Source: JAXDAY01 sp034679345 (GTDB taxonomy: Bacteria > Eisenbacteria > RBG-16-71-46 > CAIMUX01 > VGJL01). Taken from it: a stretch of 64,000 nt of DNA. Positions within the stretch are counted from its first letter, which is position 1. Every line of letters begins with the position of its first letter. The notes below the pieces were generated by a model. That model was not told the DNA's origin. It was given only the letters and a program-made list of their open reading frames with translations, and did no database searches. The DNA is taken from the NCBI GenBank assembly GCA_034679345.1, contig JAXDAY010000029.1:1-64000 (forward strand). Direction: 5' to 3'. The position numbers and the translations under genes were made by a program. Shown here piece after piece: positions 1 to 9,029 of the stretch.

Positions 1-2
1 AC

Positions 3-587
3 TGCGATGTCTTCATGGGGGCGGTGATCGATCCGCACCTCGGCTCCGAGATGCGCGTGACGATCATCGCGACCGGCTTCCAGCGGACGCCTGCGATCCG
101 GCTGGTGGAGCGTCCGGCGGCGAAGACCCGGGTGCCCGCTCCGGCGGCCGGCGCGGGCGCGACCGCAAGAGCCCTTCCGCCGCTTCCAGAGATTCCGATC
201 CCCGCGTCGTTGCCGGCCGTCGAGCCGCTCGAGCCGGAGCGGATCGCGGCCTACGATCCGCCCGACTGGGAGTCGCCGATGCGCGAGCCGATCACCGAGC
301 CGACGCGCGAGCCGATGCCGGGACCGATGCCCGGGCCGGCCTGGTCCGACGCGCGGGCCGAGACTCGAATCGAGATCCCTCAGACCTCGGATGGTCTGGA
401 TCGATGGATCGAGGATCCCGCGGGGGAGCAGGCGCCGGCGACGGAACCCGCGGCTCCGAGGGGACCGGCTCTCTGGCGGCGCAGTCCGAGCCGGAGGCTC
501 AGACTGCCCGATGCGGATGCGAGCCTCCAGAAGGGCGACGGCAACCGTTACGACACGCCGACCTTCTTCCGAAAGGGGATGGACTAG
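3..587 (+). CDS. ftsZ: Cell division protein FtsZ, C-terminal part (cut by window edge)
   Basis: FtsZ is the tubulin-like GTPase that forms the cytokinetic ring. The readable part starts inside the last strands of the C-terminal GTPase subdomain: the phrase GAVIDPHLGSEMRVTIIATGF (split here as GAVIDPHLG and MRVTIIATGF) is the FtsZ signature just before the domain ends. A proline- and glutamate-rich linker of about 150 residues follows, with repeated REP/PGP units. The protein ends in the conserved terminal peptide YDTPTFFRKGMD, the FtsA/membrane-anchor docking motif. The linker is longer than in most model FtsZ proteins. The GTP-binding half lies outside the window. A TPR gene follows 22 bases downstream on the same strand. 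Confidence 0.95.
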   Translation, partial: CDVFMGAVIDPHLGSEMRVTIIATGFQRTPAIRLVERPAAKTRVPAPAAGAGATARALPPLPEIPIPASLPAVEPLEPERIAAYDPPDWESPMREPITEPTREPMPGPMPGPAWSDARAETRIEIPQTSDGLDRWIEDPAGEQAPATEPAAPRGPALWRRSPSRRLRLPDADASLQKGDGNRYDTPTFFRKGMD

Positions 588-609
588 CCTCCGCGAAAGG
601 GGCCAGGGG

Positions 610-2238
610 ATGTCGATCTTCGGGCGTCTGTTCCGTCGCACCGCGATGGATGATTACCGGCGCGGGATCGTCCTCTTCAATCAAGAGCGGTACGACGAAG
701 CGATCGAGGCCTTCGAGCGATCGCTTCGCGCGGTCCGTGAGCCGAATGACCCCTACGCGGAGCTTGGCGTCTTCTACGCCGCGGAGGCGCGCGCCAAGAT
801 CGGCCTGGCCTGCGAGGGACGGGGCGACCTTGCGCGCGCGCGGCTCGAATACCGCGCGGCTCTTGCCGGCGGATACCGCTACCCCGATCTCCACGTGAGG
901 CTCGGCCGGCTCGCCGAGCGGGCGGCCGACCCGATCGAGGCGGAGGCGGAGTATCGAACGGCCCTCGAGATCCGCCCCGCCTATCCCGAGGCTCGATGCC
1001 GTCTCGTGATTCTGCTGGCGGAAGCGGGGCGGATGGAGGAGGCGCGCGCCGAGCTCGATCGCCTCGCGGCGGCGGGCGGCTGGATTCCGCAGGATCTCTC
1101 GGCCGCGCCGGCCGCTCCGGACGCGAAGCTCCTCGATCACCTGCGCCATGTTCTCGAGGCGGGAGAGAGCTTGCGCCGCGACCTGGATCGGCTCCTCGAC
1201 GGCCACGGCGATTCCGATCGTGGGCAGGCGATCGCGGAACTGGAGGCGGCCGTCGATGCGCATCCCCGCTACGCCGATCTGCGTTGCCGGCTGGGCACGC
1301 TGCTCGTCGAGGACGGCCGAGTGGACGAGGGAATGCGCGAACTGCTCCGAGCGCTCGAGATCAACCCTCACTATGTCGAGGCCCGTTTGCAGACGGGGCT
1401 CGCCTGTCTGCGCCTTGGCCGCCCCGAGGAGGCCGTCGCCCACCTCCGCGTCGCGCTCGAGAGGGAACCGCGATATCCCGACGTCCATCTCTTCCTGGGT
1501 CTGGCGCTTCTGCGAAACGGCGCGTTGGACGATGCCGCGCGGACCTTCGACTCCGCTCTGAGCCTGATGCCGGGCTTCACGCGGGCGCGCTACGGCCTCG
1601 GGCTGGTCCGCCTCGCGCAGGGACGCGTGCCCGAGGCGATCGATCTGATGGAGGAGGCCTCGCGACTCGATCCCGCTCTGCGCCGCATCCGGCTCGACCT
1701 CGCGGTTCTCCGGACTCGACGCGGAGAGCCCGCGATCGCCGCCGCCCTCTTCCGGCAGGTGCTGGAGAAAGACCCCGCCGATGGGGAGGCCCACCTGGGA
1801 CTCGGCGAGGCTCTCGAGGCTCTGGGGAGATGGGAGGATGCGCGCCAGGAGTTCCAGCACGCGGAAGAGTCGGGGCTGCGCAGCGCCAATCTGATCCGCA
1901 GTCTCGCGAAGGCCGATCTCGAGCTGGGACGCGCCGAGCAGGCTTTGCTCAGGATCGAGGAGACGCTCGCCGCGCACGGAGAGGATCCCGATCTTCTGAC
2001 GCTGCGAGGCGACGCTCTCGCGCGTCTGGGCGACGCGGACAGGGCGAGGGAATCCTACGAGGCCGCTGTGCGCCGCCAGCCCGGGCGCGTCGATGCGCAC
2101 CTTGGCCTGGGCCTCTCGCTCTATCGTCTGCAGGATCGGGACGCTGCGCGGAAGGAGATGGAGTGGGTCTTGCGCGCGGATCCGGGAAACCCCGTCGCCC
2201 GCGCGTTCGCGGACGAGGGGCTCATCACGGATCTCTAA
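610..2238 (+). CDS. TPR-repeat protein
   Basis: A 542-residue protein built almost wholly of tetratricopeptide repeats. Units with the G-L/Y-A-P spacing recur about every 34 residues, for example RRGIVLFNQERYDEAIEAFE near the N-terminus, and again in the centre and the C-terminal third. No signal peptide or membrane segment is visible, so it is probably a cytoplasmic scaffold. I chose the ATG at 610, preceded by a purine-rich CCAGGGG, over an upstream in-frame start that would overlap ftsZ by about 200 bases. Position directly after ftsZ suggests co-transcription with the division gene. The specific partner or function is unknown. Confidence 0.85.
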   Translation: MSIFGRLFRRTAMDDYRRGIVLFNQERYDEAIEAFERSLRAVREPNDPYAELGVFYAAEARAKIGLACEGRGDLARARLEYRAALAGGYRYPDLHVRLGRLAERAADPIEAEAEYRTALEIRPAYPEARCRLVILLAEAGRMEEARAELDRLAAAGGWIPQDLSAAPAAPDAKLLDHLRHVLEAGESLRRDLDRLLDGHGDSDRGQAIAELEAAVDAHPRYADLRCRLGTLLVEDGRVDEGMRELLRALEINPHYVEARLQTGLACLRLGRPEEAVAHLRVALEREPRYPDVHLFLGLALLRNGALDDAARTFDSALSLMPGFTRARYGLGLVRLAQGRVPEAIDLMEEASRLDPALRRIRLDLAVLRTRRGEPAIAAALFRQVLEKDPADGEAHLGLGEALEALGRWEDARQEFQHAEESGLRSANLIRSLAKADLELGRAEQALLRIEETLAAHGEDPDLLTLRGDALARLGDADRARESYEAAVRRQPGRVDAHLGLGLSLYRLQDRDAARKEMEWVLRADPGNPVARAFADEGLITDL

Positions 2239-2465
2239 GCGGTGCTCGCCGCCCCCTTGGCCGGCTTCGCGGATCGGCTCTGCTTGCTCACCTTTCCGCT
2301 GCGCAGGCAGCGCGTGCAGACTCGAAGCCGCGTCGGCTTGCCGTCGACGACGGCGCGGACCTGCTGGAGGTTCGGGTTCCACACCCTGTGCGAGACATTG
2401 TGGGCGTGGGAGATCTTGTTTCCGAACTGGATCCCCTTGCCGCAGACGTCGCAGACTCGAGACAT
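2235..2465 (-). CDS. rpmB: 50S ribosomal protein L28
   Basis: A 76-residue large-subunit ribosomal protein. It opens with MSRVCDVCGKGIQFGNKISH, the L28 N-terminal signature, followed by the basic HRVWNPNLQ segment and RVCTRCLRSGKV. The two CxxC pairs (VCDVC and VCTRC) mark the zinc-binding form. A strong GAGGAGGGAG ribosome binding site lies just upstream. A TTGCCT-N17-TAGCGT promoter sits across the start of recG on the other strand, so rpmB and recG are divergent. The stop overlaps the end of the upstream TPR gene by four bases. The rpmB-recG neighbourhood is common in bacteria. Confidence 0.97.
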   Translation of the reverse strand: MSRVCDVCGKGIQFGNKISHAHNVSHRVWNPNLQQVRAVVDGKPTRLRVCTRCLRSGKVSKQSRSAKPAKGAASTA

Positions 2466-2506
2466 AGACTCCCTCCTCGGGGGCCGATGGGCCGCCAGGC
2501 AAAGAA

Positions 2507-4714
2507 ATGACGCTACCGGATCGCGCCCCGGAAGGCAACCCTCGATCCGACCCGCGCGGATCCGGCCCCCGAGGATCCGGCCCGATGCCGGACCCGCCCG
2601 CTAGCTCGGATCGCCCGGACCCCGAGGCGGTTCCCTTCCTGGAGATGCCGGTCGGGACTCTCCGCGGCGCGGGACCGCGTCGCGCCGAGCGCCTGGCGAA
2701 CCTGGGCATCGGCACGATCGGGGATCTCCTGGCCCACGCTCCGGTCTCCTACCTCGATCGCAGCCGGATCACGCCGATCCGGGAACTCCGGTCGGGATCC
2801 TCGGGGACCGTGCTCGCGAAGATACGCGCCGTGAGGATCCGCCGCATCCGCCGGGGCAGAGGCGACTGCGTCGCCGAGCTGGAGGACGCGACCGGCCGGC
2901 TGCGGGCCGTCTGGTTCGGGCAGCCCTACCATCTGCGCCGGCTTTCCCCCGGAGCATGGATCCTCGCCAGCGGCCTGATCGGCGAGTGGCGGGGGCTTCA
3001 GTTGCAGAATCCCGAGTTCGAAGTGATCGAGGAGGACGATGGGATCGCGCGCGAGATCCAGCCGCCCGGCCTCACCCCGGTCTACCCCCTGACGGCGGGG
3101 ATCGGTCAGAAGTTCCTGCGCTCGCTCCTCCGCGCCGCGCTCGACCGCCTTCCGAGCATGCTTCCCGACCCGATCCCCGAGTGGCTGCGCGACGAACTGA
3201 AGTTGCCGGATCGGGCGGGTGCCATCCGAGGGCTCCACGCTCCTTCCTCTTTCGAAGAGGCCCGCGCGTCGCGCGAGCGCCTCGCCTTCGAGGAGCTCCT
3301 CCTCCGCCAGCTGCTCCTGCGGCGCCTTCGGCGGCAGAGGCGGGAAGCGGGAACCGGTCGCGCGCTGCGCGGCGATCCCGCCCGGCTCCAAGCGGCGCGC
3401 CGCCAGCTCGGCTTCTCCCTGACCTCCGCGCAGGAGGCGGCGCTTCGCGAGATCCTTCGAGATCTTCAGGGGGATGCGCCCGCCGCCCGGCTTCTCCAGG
3501 GCGATGTGGGTTGCGGGAAGACAGCCGTCGCCGCGCTCGCCTGCGCGTGGGCGGCGAGCGCCGGAGCGCAGTCCTGTCTCATGGCTCCCACCGAGGTGCT
3601 GGCATTGCAGCACCGCGAGAGCTTCGAGCGCATTCTGACGCCCGCCGGCGTTCGGGTTGCGCTCCTGATCGGCAGCACGCCTGTCGCGGAGCGGCGCCGG
3701 CTTCTGCCGCGGGTGGCGGCGGGCGAGGTCGATCTCCTGGTCGGAACGCATGCCCTCCTCGAGGGGGAGGTCGTCTTCCGCGAGTTGGGATTCGTGGTCG
3801 TCGATGAGCAGCATCGCTTCGGAGTGATGCAGCGCGCCCGTCTGAGCCTCAAGGGGAGTCGGCCCCATCTTCTCGCCATGAGCGCCACGCCGATTCCTCG
3901 GACGCTCGCCCTCGCCTTCTACGGCGATCTCGACATCACGACGATCGACGAGCTTCCGCCGGGGCGGACGCCGGTTCGCACGCGGATCGTCGAGCGATCC
4001 CGGATGGACGATCTGCTGCGATTCGCCGCCGGCCGGCTCCGGGGCGGCTCCCAGGCGTTCTTCGTCTATCCGTTGATCGAGGAGTCGGAGGCGCGCGATC
4101 GGATGGACGCCACTCGGGCGCATGCGCGCATCGCCGGGCATCCCGCGTTCGCGGGTCTCGAGATCGCGCTCCTGCACGGCCGGGTCGATCGTGAAGCGAG
4201 AGATCGAATCCTCGCGGGTCTGCGCGCGGGCGCGATCCATGGCGTGGTGGCCACGACCGTCATCGAGGTGGGCCTCGACCTCCCGAGGGCCACTCTCATG
4301 GTGATCGAGCACGCGGAGCGCTTCGGGCTCTCGCAGCTCCACCAGCTCCGCGGGAGGATCGGCCGCGCTCCGGGGGAGGAGCCGCTTTGCCTTCTCATCG
4401 CCGACACGGAGGCGGGATCGATCGGGCGCGAACGCATCGAGATCCTCGCGCGGGAGCCGAGCGGATTTCGGATCGCGGAGGAAGACCTGCGGCTGCGGGG
4501 TCCCGGAGAGATTCTCGGCACCCGCCAGGCGGGGATCCCTCGGATGCGGATCGCCGACCCGCTGCGCGATTCGCGCATCCTCGGGCGGGCCCGCGAAGCC
4601 GCCGACATGATCCTCGAGCAGGATCCGGATCTCGACAATCCATGCAATCTATTGCTCCGGAAGGATTTGGAGTGTCTCGCCGGTCCCGAGGGCCTTGCCG
4701 ATCGAATGACCTGA
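2507..4714 (+). CDS. recG: ATP-dependent DNA helicase RecG
   Basis: RecG is a superfamily-2 helicase that regresses stalled replication forks and branch-migrates Holliday junctions. The 735-residue product has an N-terminal wedge/OB domain, then helicase motif I LLQGDVGCGKTAVA, motif Ia APTEVLALQH, motif II as VVDEQHRFG, motif III MSATPIPRTL, and the C-terminal QLRGRIGR motif VI followed by the RecG-specific TRQAGIP segment. All key residues are present. The first 26 residues are low-complexity with a PRGSG repeat, so ATG 2585, giving 709 residues, is an alternative start. No good ribosome binding site separates the two choices. Confidence 0.95.
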   Translation: MTLPDRAPEGNPRSDPRGSGPRGSGPMPDPPASSDRPDPEAVPFLEMPVGTLRGAGPRRAERLANLGIGTIGDLLAHAPVSYLDRSRITPIRELRSGSSGTVLAKIRAVRIRRIRRGRGDCVAELEDATGRLRAVWFGQPYHLRRLSPGAWILASGLIGEWRGLQLQNPEFEVIEEDDGIAREIQPPGLTPVYPLTAGIGQKFLRSLLRAALDRLPSMLPDPIPEWLRDELKLPDRAGAIRGLHAPSSFEEARASRERLAFEELLLRQLLLRRLRRQRREAGTGRALRGDPARLQAARRQLGFSLTSAQEAALREILRDLQGDAPAARLLQGDVGCGKTAVAALACAWAASAGAQSCLMAPTEVLALQHRESFERILTPAGVRVALLIGSTPVAERRRLLPRVAAGEVDLLVGTHALLEGEVVFRELGFVVVDEQHRFGVMQRARLSLKGSRPHLLAMSATPIPRTLALAFYGDLDITTIDELPPGRTPVRTRIVERSRMDDLLRFAAGRLRGGSQAFFVYPLIEESEARDRMDATRAHARIAGHPAFAGLEIALLHGRVDREARDRILAGLRAGAIHGVVATTVIEVGLDLPRATLMVIEHAERFGLSQLHQLRGRIGRAPGEEPLCLLIADTEAGSIGRERIEILAREPSGFRIAEEDLRLRGPGEILGTRQAGIPRMRIADPLRDSRILGRAREAADMILEQDPDLDNPCNLLLRKDLECLAGPEGLADRMT
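2510..2538 (-). promoter_or_regulatory. Probable sigma-70-type promoter for rpmB
   Basis: Read on the minus strand: -35 TTGCCT (2533-2538), 17-base spacer, -10 TAGCGT (2510-2515). The expected start site gives a leader of about 35 to 40 bases containing the rpmB ribosome binding site. The element overlaps the first codons of recG. Confidence 0.5.
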
Positions 4715-4814
4715 CGTCGCGGCATCCGATCAAGCCCGGCGCCGATCGGTCCGATAACAGGAGGGCGGAGGGGCAGTCGCAAGGATATCCGGATCGTCGA
4801 GGAGGCTCGATCGC

Positions 4815-6167
4815 ATGGTCCTCATCAGTTATTCGGGACGCGAGATCAACGCAAAACTGGTCTACTACGGTCCCGGTCTCTCGGGGAAGACGACGAATCT
4901 CGAGTACATCTACGGGGCCGTGCCGCAGACTCATCGGGGGCAGATGGTCTCGATGAAGACGAAGACGGAGCGCACGCTCTTCTTCGACTTCCTCCCGATC
5001 GATCTAGGCGAGCTGGCGGGATTCAAGACGCGCTTCCTGCTCTACACGGTGCCCGGGCAGGTCTACTACAACGCCACGCGCAAGCTCGTGTTGAAGGGCG
5101 TCGACGCTGTCGTGTTCGTCGCCGACTCCAAGCGCGGGAAGATGGACGAGAACCTGGAGAGCCTCGCAAACCTGCGGGAGAACCTCCTGGAGCACGGCCT
5201 CGAGCTGGAGAAGATCCCCTGGGTCATCCAGTACAACAAGCGGGACTTGCCGGACGTCTACTCCCTCGAGGAGCTGGAAGCCTCCCTCAACCCGGGACGC
5301 GTCCCCTCTTTTGAGGCGGTGGCCACCTCCGGAAACGGCGTGTTCGAGACGTTCAAAGCGATCTCGAAGTCGCTCTTGAAGCATCTATCCCAGGAGATCG
5401 GCGTGCGAGTCGTCGCCTCGGCCGCCGGGGAGGCGAAGCCGGCGGAGACCCCGCTGGCCCAGGAGCCGGAAACGACCGACCTGGTCACGCCCGAGCCCAT
5501 TGCCGTCGAGCCCGCGCCGGCCGCGCCGATCCCGCAGGAGATACCGGTGGCGGAGCCGGCCGCGAGCTTCGAGACGCCGGTGGCGGAGGAGCGCGTCGAG
5601 CAAGAGGCGTGGGCCTACGAGGAGCCCGCGGAGCCGAGCGTCGAGCGGTGCGCGGATGGCGAGCCCGAGACGGAGTCGGCCTGGAGCGGGGAGCTTCTGC
5701 GCGCCAACCCGGTCCCGGCCGAGAGCCACGAGGAGATCTCCGAGCAGTCGGTCTTCGGCGGGGACGAATCGGAAGACACGGATCGCCAAGGCACGATGGG
5801 CGAGCGTCTGCGTCGATGGTTCGGGCACGAACAGGGGCGCGATGAGGAGCCCGCCGAGACACACGGCGGGCCGAGCGAAATGGTCGAGCCTCCCACGACG
5901 CAACCCGTCGAGGAGCGGCCCGAAGAGAGCGCTCCCTCGCAGGGCGCGCGGATTCGACCGATCCCGCCCATGACCGCAATCCAGATCGAGCCGGCGGCCG
6001 CCGGCCAGCGTCAGGACGCGGAGCGGCGGGAGATACCGATCCTCGTCGATCTGGAGCCGGAAGACCTTGAGCGCGGCGTGGTGCTCAAGCTTCGGATCGC
6101 CATGCGCGCCCGCGAAGACCAGGGGTCGGACGAGGAGGACGACTTCCCAATCGCCCGCGCAGCCTGA
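4815..6167 (+). CDS. MglA-like small Ras-family GTPase with long acidic C-terminal extension
   Basis: Residues 1 to about 195 form an MglA-type G domain: P-loop GPGLSGKTT, the MglA-style switch II TVPGQVYYN instead of DxxGQ, and guanine-specificity motif NKRD. MglA family proteins set polarity for gliding, type IV pili or other polar machines. Residues about 196 to 450 are an unusual tail rich in Pro, Glu and Ala with no evident fold, ending in an acidic stretch. The tail is predicted to be disordered. No MglB partner (Roadblock domain) is next door. A GAGGAGG ribosome binding site precedes the ATG. Motility control is inferred from the family only. Confidence 0.85.
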   Translation: MVLISYSGREINAKLVYYGPGLSGKTTNLEYIYGAVPQTHRGQMVSMKTKTERTLFFDFLPIDLGELAGFKTRFLLYTVPGQVYYNATRKLVLKGVDAVVFVADSKRGKMDENLESLANLRENLLEHGLELEKIPWVIQYNKRDLPDVYSLEELEASLNPGRVPSFEAVATSGNGVFETFKAISKSLLKHLSQEIGVRVVASAAGEAKPAETPLAQEPETTDLVTPEPIAVEPAPAAPIPQEIPVAEPAASFETPVAEERVEQEAWAYEEPAEPSVERCADGEPETESAWSGELLRANPVPAESHEEISEQSVFGGDESEDTDRQGTMGERLRRWFGHEQGRDEEPAETHGGPSEMVEPPTTQPVEERPEESAPSQGARIRPIPPMTAIQIEPAAAGQRQDAERREIPILVDLEPEDLERGVVLKLRIAMRAREDQGSDEEDDFPIARAA

Positions 6168-6183
6168 TCGAAAGACGATCCGC

Positions 6184-6213
6184 TTGACGCGACAACCCCC
6201 GGGTCCGTAGATT
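6184..6213 (+). promoter_or_regulatory. Probable sigma-70-type promoter for the TPR gene at 6254
   Basis: TTGACG (6184-6189), 18-base spacer, TAGATT (6208-6213). It lies in the gap after the MglA-like gene, about 35 bases before the chosen ATG. Confidence 0.5.
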
Positions 6214-6253
6214 GCGGCCAAGAACGGCCGTATCCACGCGGCCCGGGGTGTCC

Positions 6254-7345
6254 ATGCCTTCAGACGATCGAACGAAGAAACGAATCGAGGAGCTCGAGCG
6301 CCGGGTCCGCACGCGTGGCGGCGATCGGGAGCTTCTTCTCCAGCTCGTGCAGCTCTACGAAGAGAACCGTCAATACGACGCGGTGGCGGCGCTGCTCGAG
6401 TCGCGAGTGACCTCCGGAGAAGGCGATTGGGATCTTCTGCGGGGCTGTTGCGAGGCCCACCGGAAGTCCGGGAAGGGCGAGCAGGGCCTCGCGCTGCTCG
6501 ACGCGCACGGATCGGAGTTCCGCGAAACGGCCGCCTACTGGTCGCAACGAGGCCATCTCCACGAGAGCATGGGAGCCTACGACGAGGCGCGCGCCGACCA
6601 TGATCGAGCGCTCGCCATCGAACCGGAGCGCGCGGAGTACCGTTACCGCCTCGGAGTGACGCTGATGCGCATGGATCATGCCCAGGAGGCGATCCTCTGC
6701 TTCGAGCAGTGCATCCGCATCGATCCGAGCATGACGAAGGCCCAGATCAACATCGGCTACATTCACGATCGCAGCGACGAGCCCCAGAAGGCGATCCTCG
6801 CCTTCCAGCGCGCGATCGAGATGGACCCCCGGAGCGTGGAGAGCCACTGCAACCTCGGCGCCGCCTACGCCGATCTTGGGCGCAAGCGAGAGGCGATCGA
6901 GGAGTTCCGGCGGGCGATCGAGCTCGATCCCGACTACGCGATGGCTCACTTCAACCTCGGCGTGATCTTCCTCGACGACCGTCCCGCCGATGCGGAAGTC
7001 TGCCTGCGTCGCGCGCTCTCCCTGGAACCGGGCAACTGGGAGATCCAGTTCACCCTGGGCGTGCTCTACTTCAAGAAGGGGATCTACGAGACGGCGATTC
7101 GCTACCTGCTCGAGTGCCGCGAGCGCTCGCCCGACGATCCTCGCGTGCTGAAGTACCTGGGGATGTCCTACAACAAGAGCGACCGATCCGACGAGGCCGT
7201 CGAGATCCTTTCCCGCCTCTGCGATTTGGAGCCACAGAACGCCGAAGCCCATTTCAATCTCGGCATCGCCCTGGACAAGAAGGGGATGTTCGAGCGGGCG
7301 AAGGTCGCCTATCGAGAGGCCGATCGCCTCATGCATCGAGGTTGA
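6254..7345 (+). CDS. TPR-repeat protein
   Basis: A 363-residue protein with a short charged coiled segment at the N-terminus followed by about eight TPR units. Canonical spacing is seen in MTKAQINIGYIHDRSDEPQK, NLGAAYADLGRKREAIEEF and NLGVIFLDDRPADAEVCL. No signal peptide is seen, so it is probably cytoplasmic. I prefer ATG 6254 to an in-frame start at 6212, which would fall inside the promoter. It ends seven bases before trpA and likely shares its transcript. Function is not deducible beyond protein-protein scaffolding. Confidence 0.85.
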   Translation: MPSDDRTKKRIEELERRVRTRGGDRELLLQLVQLYEENRQYDAVAALLESRVTSGEGDWDLLRGCCEAHRKSGKGEQGLALLDAHGSEFRETAAYWSQRGHLHESMGAYDEARADHDRALAIEPERAEYRYRLGVTLMRMDHAQEAILCFEQCIRIDPSMTKAQINIGYIHDRSDEPQKAILAFQRAIEMDPRSVESHCNLGAAYADLGRKREAIEEFRRAIELDPDYAMAHFNLGVIFLDDRPADAEVCLRRALSLEPGNWEIQFTLGVLYFKKGIYETAIRYLLECRERSPDDPRVLKYLGMSYNKSDRSDEAVEILSRLCDLEPQNAEAHFNLGIALDKKGMFERAKVAYREADRLMHRG

Positions 7346-7352
7346 TCTCCCT

Positions 7353-8156
7353 TTGACCTCGCGTCTGGAAGCGCACCTCCGCGGCCGCATCGCCGCCGGC
7401 CGCAAGCTCCTGATCCCGTTCCTGACGGCGCGCGATCCCGACGAGGATCGGTTCCTCGCCGCCGCGCGCGCCGCGGCCGTCTCGGGAGCGGACGCCTTGG
7501 AGATCGGCGTTCCGTTCTCCGACCCCCTCGCGGACGGTCCGACGATCCAGCGCGCGTCCCAGCGCTCCCTGGCGGGAGGCACGACGCTTTCGGGCATCCT
7601 CGATCTCATCTCGAGGGAAGGGGAGCGGATCGGCGTCCCCTTGGTGTTGATGACCTACATGAACCCGATCCATGCGATCGGCGTCGCGCGCTTCGCGGAT
7701 TGGGCCGCGGGAGTCGGCGTCTCCGGCGTCCTCGTCTCGGATCTGCCTCCGGAGGAGATGCCGGAGGTGGGCGACGCGTTGCGATCCCGCGGCTGCGACC
7801 GGATCACCCTCGTCGCTCCGACGACGGGCGCGGATCGGATCGAACACCTGCTTCGGGGAGCGTCGGGCTTCGTCTATCTCATCACCCGCACCGGGGTCAC
7901 CGGAGCCGGGGGCGCCTTCTCGGACCGGCTCGCAGAGCAGGTGAAGCGCATCCGCGCGGCGTCGGATCTGCCGATCGTCGCGGGCTTCGGCATCCGCACT
8001 CCCGAGGACGCCGATTCGATCGCGCATCTCGCGGACGGCGTCATCATCGGGGCGCGTCTCGTGGAGATACTCGAGGCGACCGAATCGCCGGATCAGGCCG
8101 CCCAGGCGGTGGGCGCCTTCCTCCGGCCGGTCCGCGAGCGGCTGGACCGCGCGTGA
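7353..8156 (+). CDS. trpA: Tryptophan synthase alpha chain
   Basis: Catalyses the retro-aldol cleavage of indole-3-glycerol phosphate to indole, which is channelled to TrpB. The 267-residue TIM barrel has normal length. ALEIGVPFSDPLADGPTIQ carries the catalytic Glu and Asp, and the phosphate-binding loops GFGIRT and DGVIIGARLVE are intact. The start is TTG at 7353, with GAGG ten bases upstream. The stop overlaps the start of uppP as GTGA. No other trp gene is in the window, so trpA is separated from trpB here. Confidence 0.96.
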   Translation: MTSRLEAHLRGRIAAGRKLLIPFLTARDPDEDRFLAAARAAAVSGADALEIGVPFSDPLADGPTIQRASQRSLAGGTTLSGILDLISREGERIGVPLVLMTYMNPIHAIGVARFADWAAGVGVSGVLVSDLPPEEMPEVGDALRSRGCDRITLVAPTTGADRIEHLLRGASGFVYLITRTGVTGAGGAFSDRLAEQVKRIRAASDLPIVAGFGIRTPEDADSIAHLADGVIIGARLVEILEATESPDQAAQAVGAFLRPVRERLDRA

Positions 8157-8950
8157 GCCTCTTCGACATCCTGATCCTCGCCCTGATCCAGGGCGTGACG
8201 GAGTTTCTTCCGATCTCGAGCAGCGGCCACTTGGTCCTCGCCAATGCGCTGCTGGGGCTCGAGGAGCCGGGAATCGTGACCGAGATCGTTCTTCACCTCG
8301 GCACTCTGCTTGCGGTCTTCGTCTACTTCCGAGGGGATCTCGCGGGGCTCGTGCGGGGGCTGATGAGGTTCCTGGGAGGCGAAAGGGGCGAGGAGGCGCG
8401 CTCCGCGATGCGCATGACCGCGGCAATCGCGATCGGGACGCTTCCCGCGGTGGTTGCCGGGCTGCTTCTCGGCGATCTGATCGAGTCGCTCTACGAGAAC
8501 CCGCTCGAGAGCGCGATCGAGCTGGTCGCGACCGGCCTCGTCCTGCTATCGACGCTCTGGGTTCGGCGCGGCGACGGCATCGTGGGCCCGGTCCGGGCGC
8601 TGGTGATCGGTCTCTTTCAGGCGCTCTCCATGCTGCCGGGGATCTCACGGTCGGGGACGACGATCGCGGGGGGACTCTATCTCGGAGTGCGGCCCGAGGA
8701 AGCGGCGCGATTCTCCTTTCTGCTCTCGATCCCGGCCATCCTCGGCGCGGGGATCCTGAAGGCGCCCGAGCTCGCCGCGACGGCCGGAGAGGCGCGCGCG
8801 TCGGCATTGGCGTTGGGCTTCGGCGTCGCCTTCTTCGTGGCCTGGGCCTCGATCTCGATTCTGATGCGGATCGTGAAGCGTGGGAGATTCGGGCTCTTCG
8901 GGGTCTATTGCCTGATCGTGGGAGGCCTCGGAATCCTGCTCTTCAGCTAG
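8153..8950 (+). CDS. uppP: Undecaprenyl-diphosphatase UppP (BacA family)
   Basis: Integral membrane phosphatase that recycles undecaprenyl diphosphate to the carrier lipid used for peptidoglycan and polysaccharide synthesis; overproduction gives bacitracin resistance. The 265-residue product has about eight hydrophobic segments and both family motifs: IQGVTEFLPISSSGHL near the N-terminus and LPGISRSGTTI in the centre. The GTG start overlaps the trpA stop by four bases, so translation is probably coupled. Confidence 0.96.
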   Translation: MSLFDILILALIQGVTEFLPISSSGHLVLANALLGLEEPGIVTEIVLHLGTLLAVFVYFRGDLAGLVRGLMRFLGGERGEEARSAMRMTAAIAIGTLPAVVAGLLLGDLIESLYENPLESAIELVATGLVLLSTLWVRRGDGIVGPVRALVIGLFQALSMLPGISRSGTTIAGGLYLGVRPEEAARFSFLLSIPAILGAGILKAPELAATAGEARASALALGFGVAFFVAWASISILMRIVKRGRFGLFGVYCLIVGGLGILLFS

Positions 8951-9005
8951 ATGCGAGACGCCGCCCCGAGGGATGGCTCTCCACCCAGGGCGGCGCCCAG
9001 TTTCC

Positions 9006-9029
9006 GTGGCGCTATCGGTGGCGCTATCG
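9006..9029. repeat. Tandem 12-bp repeat
   Basis: GTGGCGCTATCG occurs twice without a gap (9006-9017, 9018-9029), in the gap between uppP and the phosphatase gene. It covers the 3' end of the possible small gene at 9024-9086. Confidence 0.6.

Noticed and set aside
499..2715. A 738-codon minus-strand frame opposite the TPR gene and rpmB region.
   Set aside because: It crosses the real rpmB gene and has no recognisable motif; codon bias of the plus-strand TPR gene explains it.
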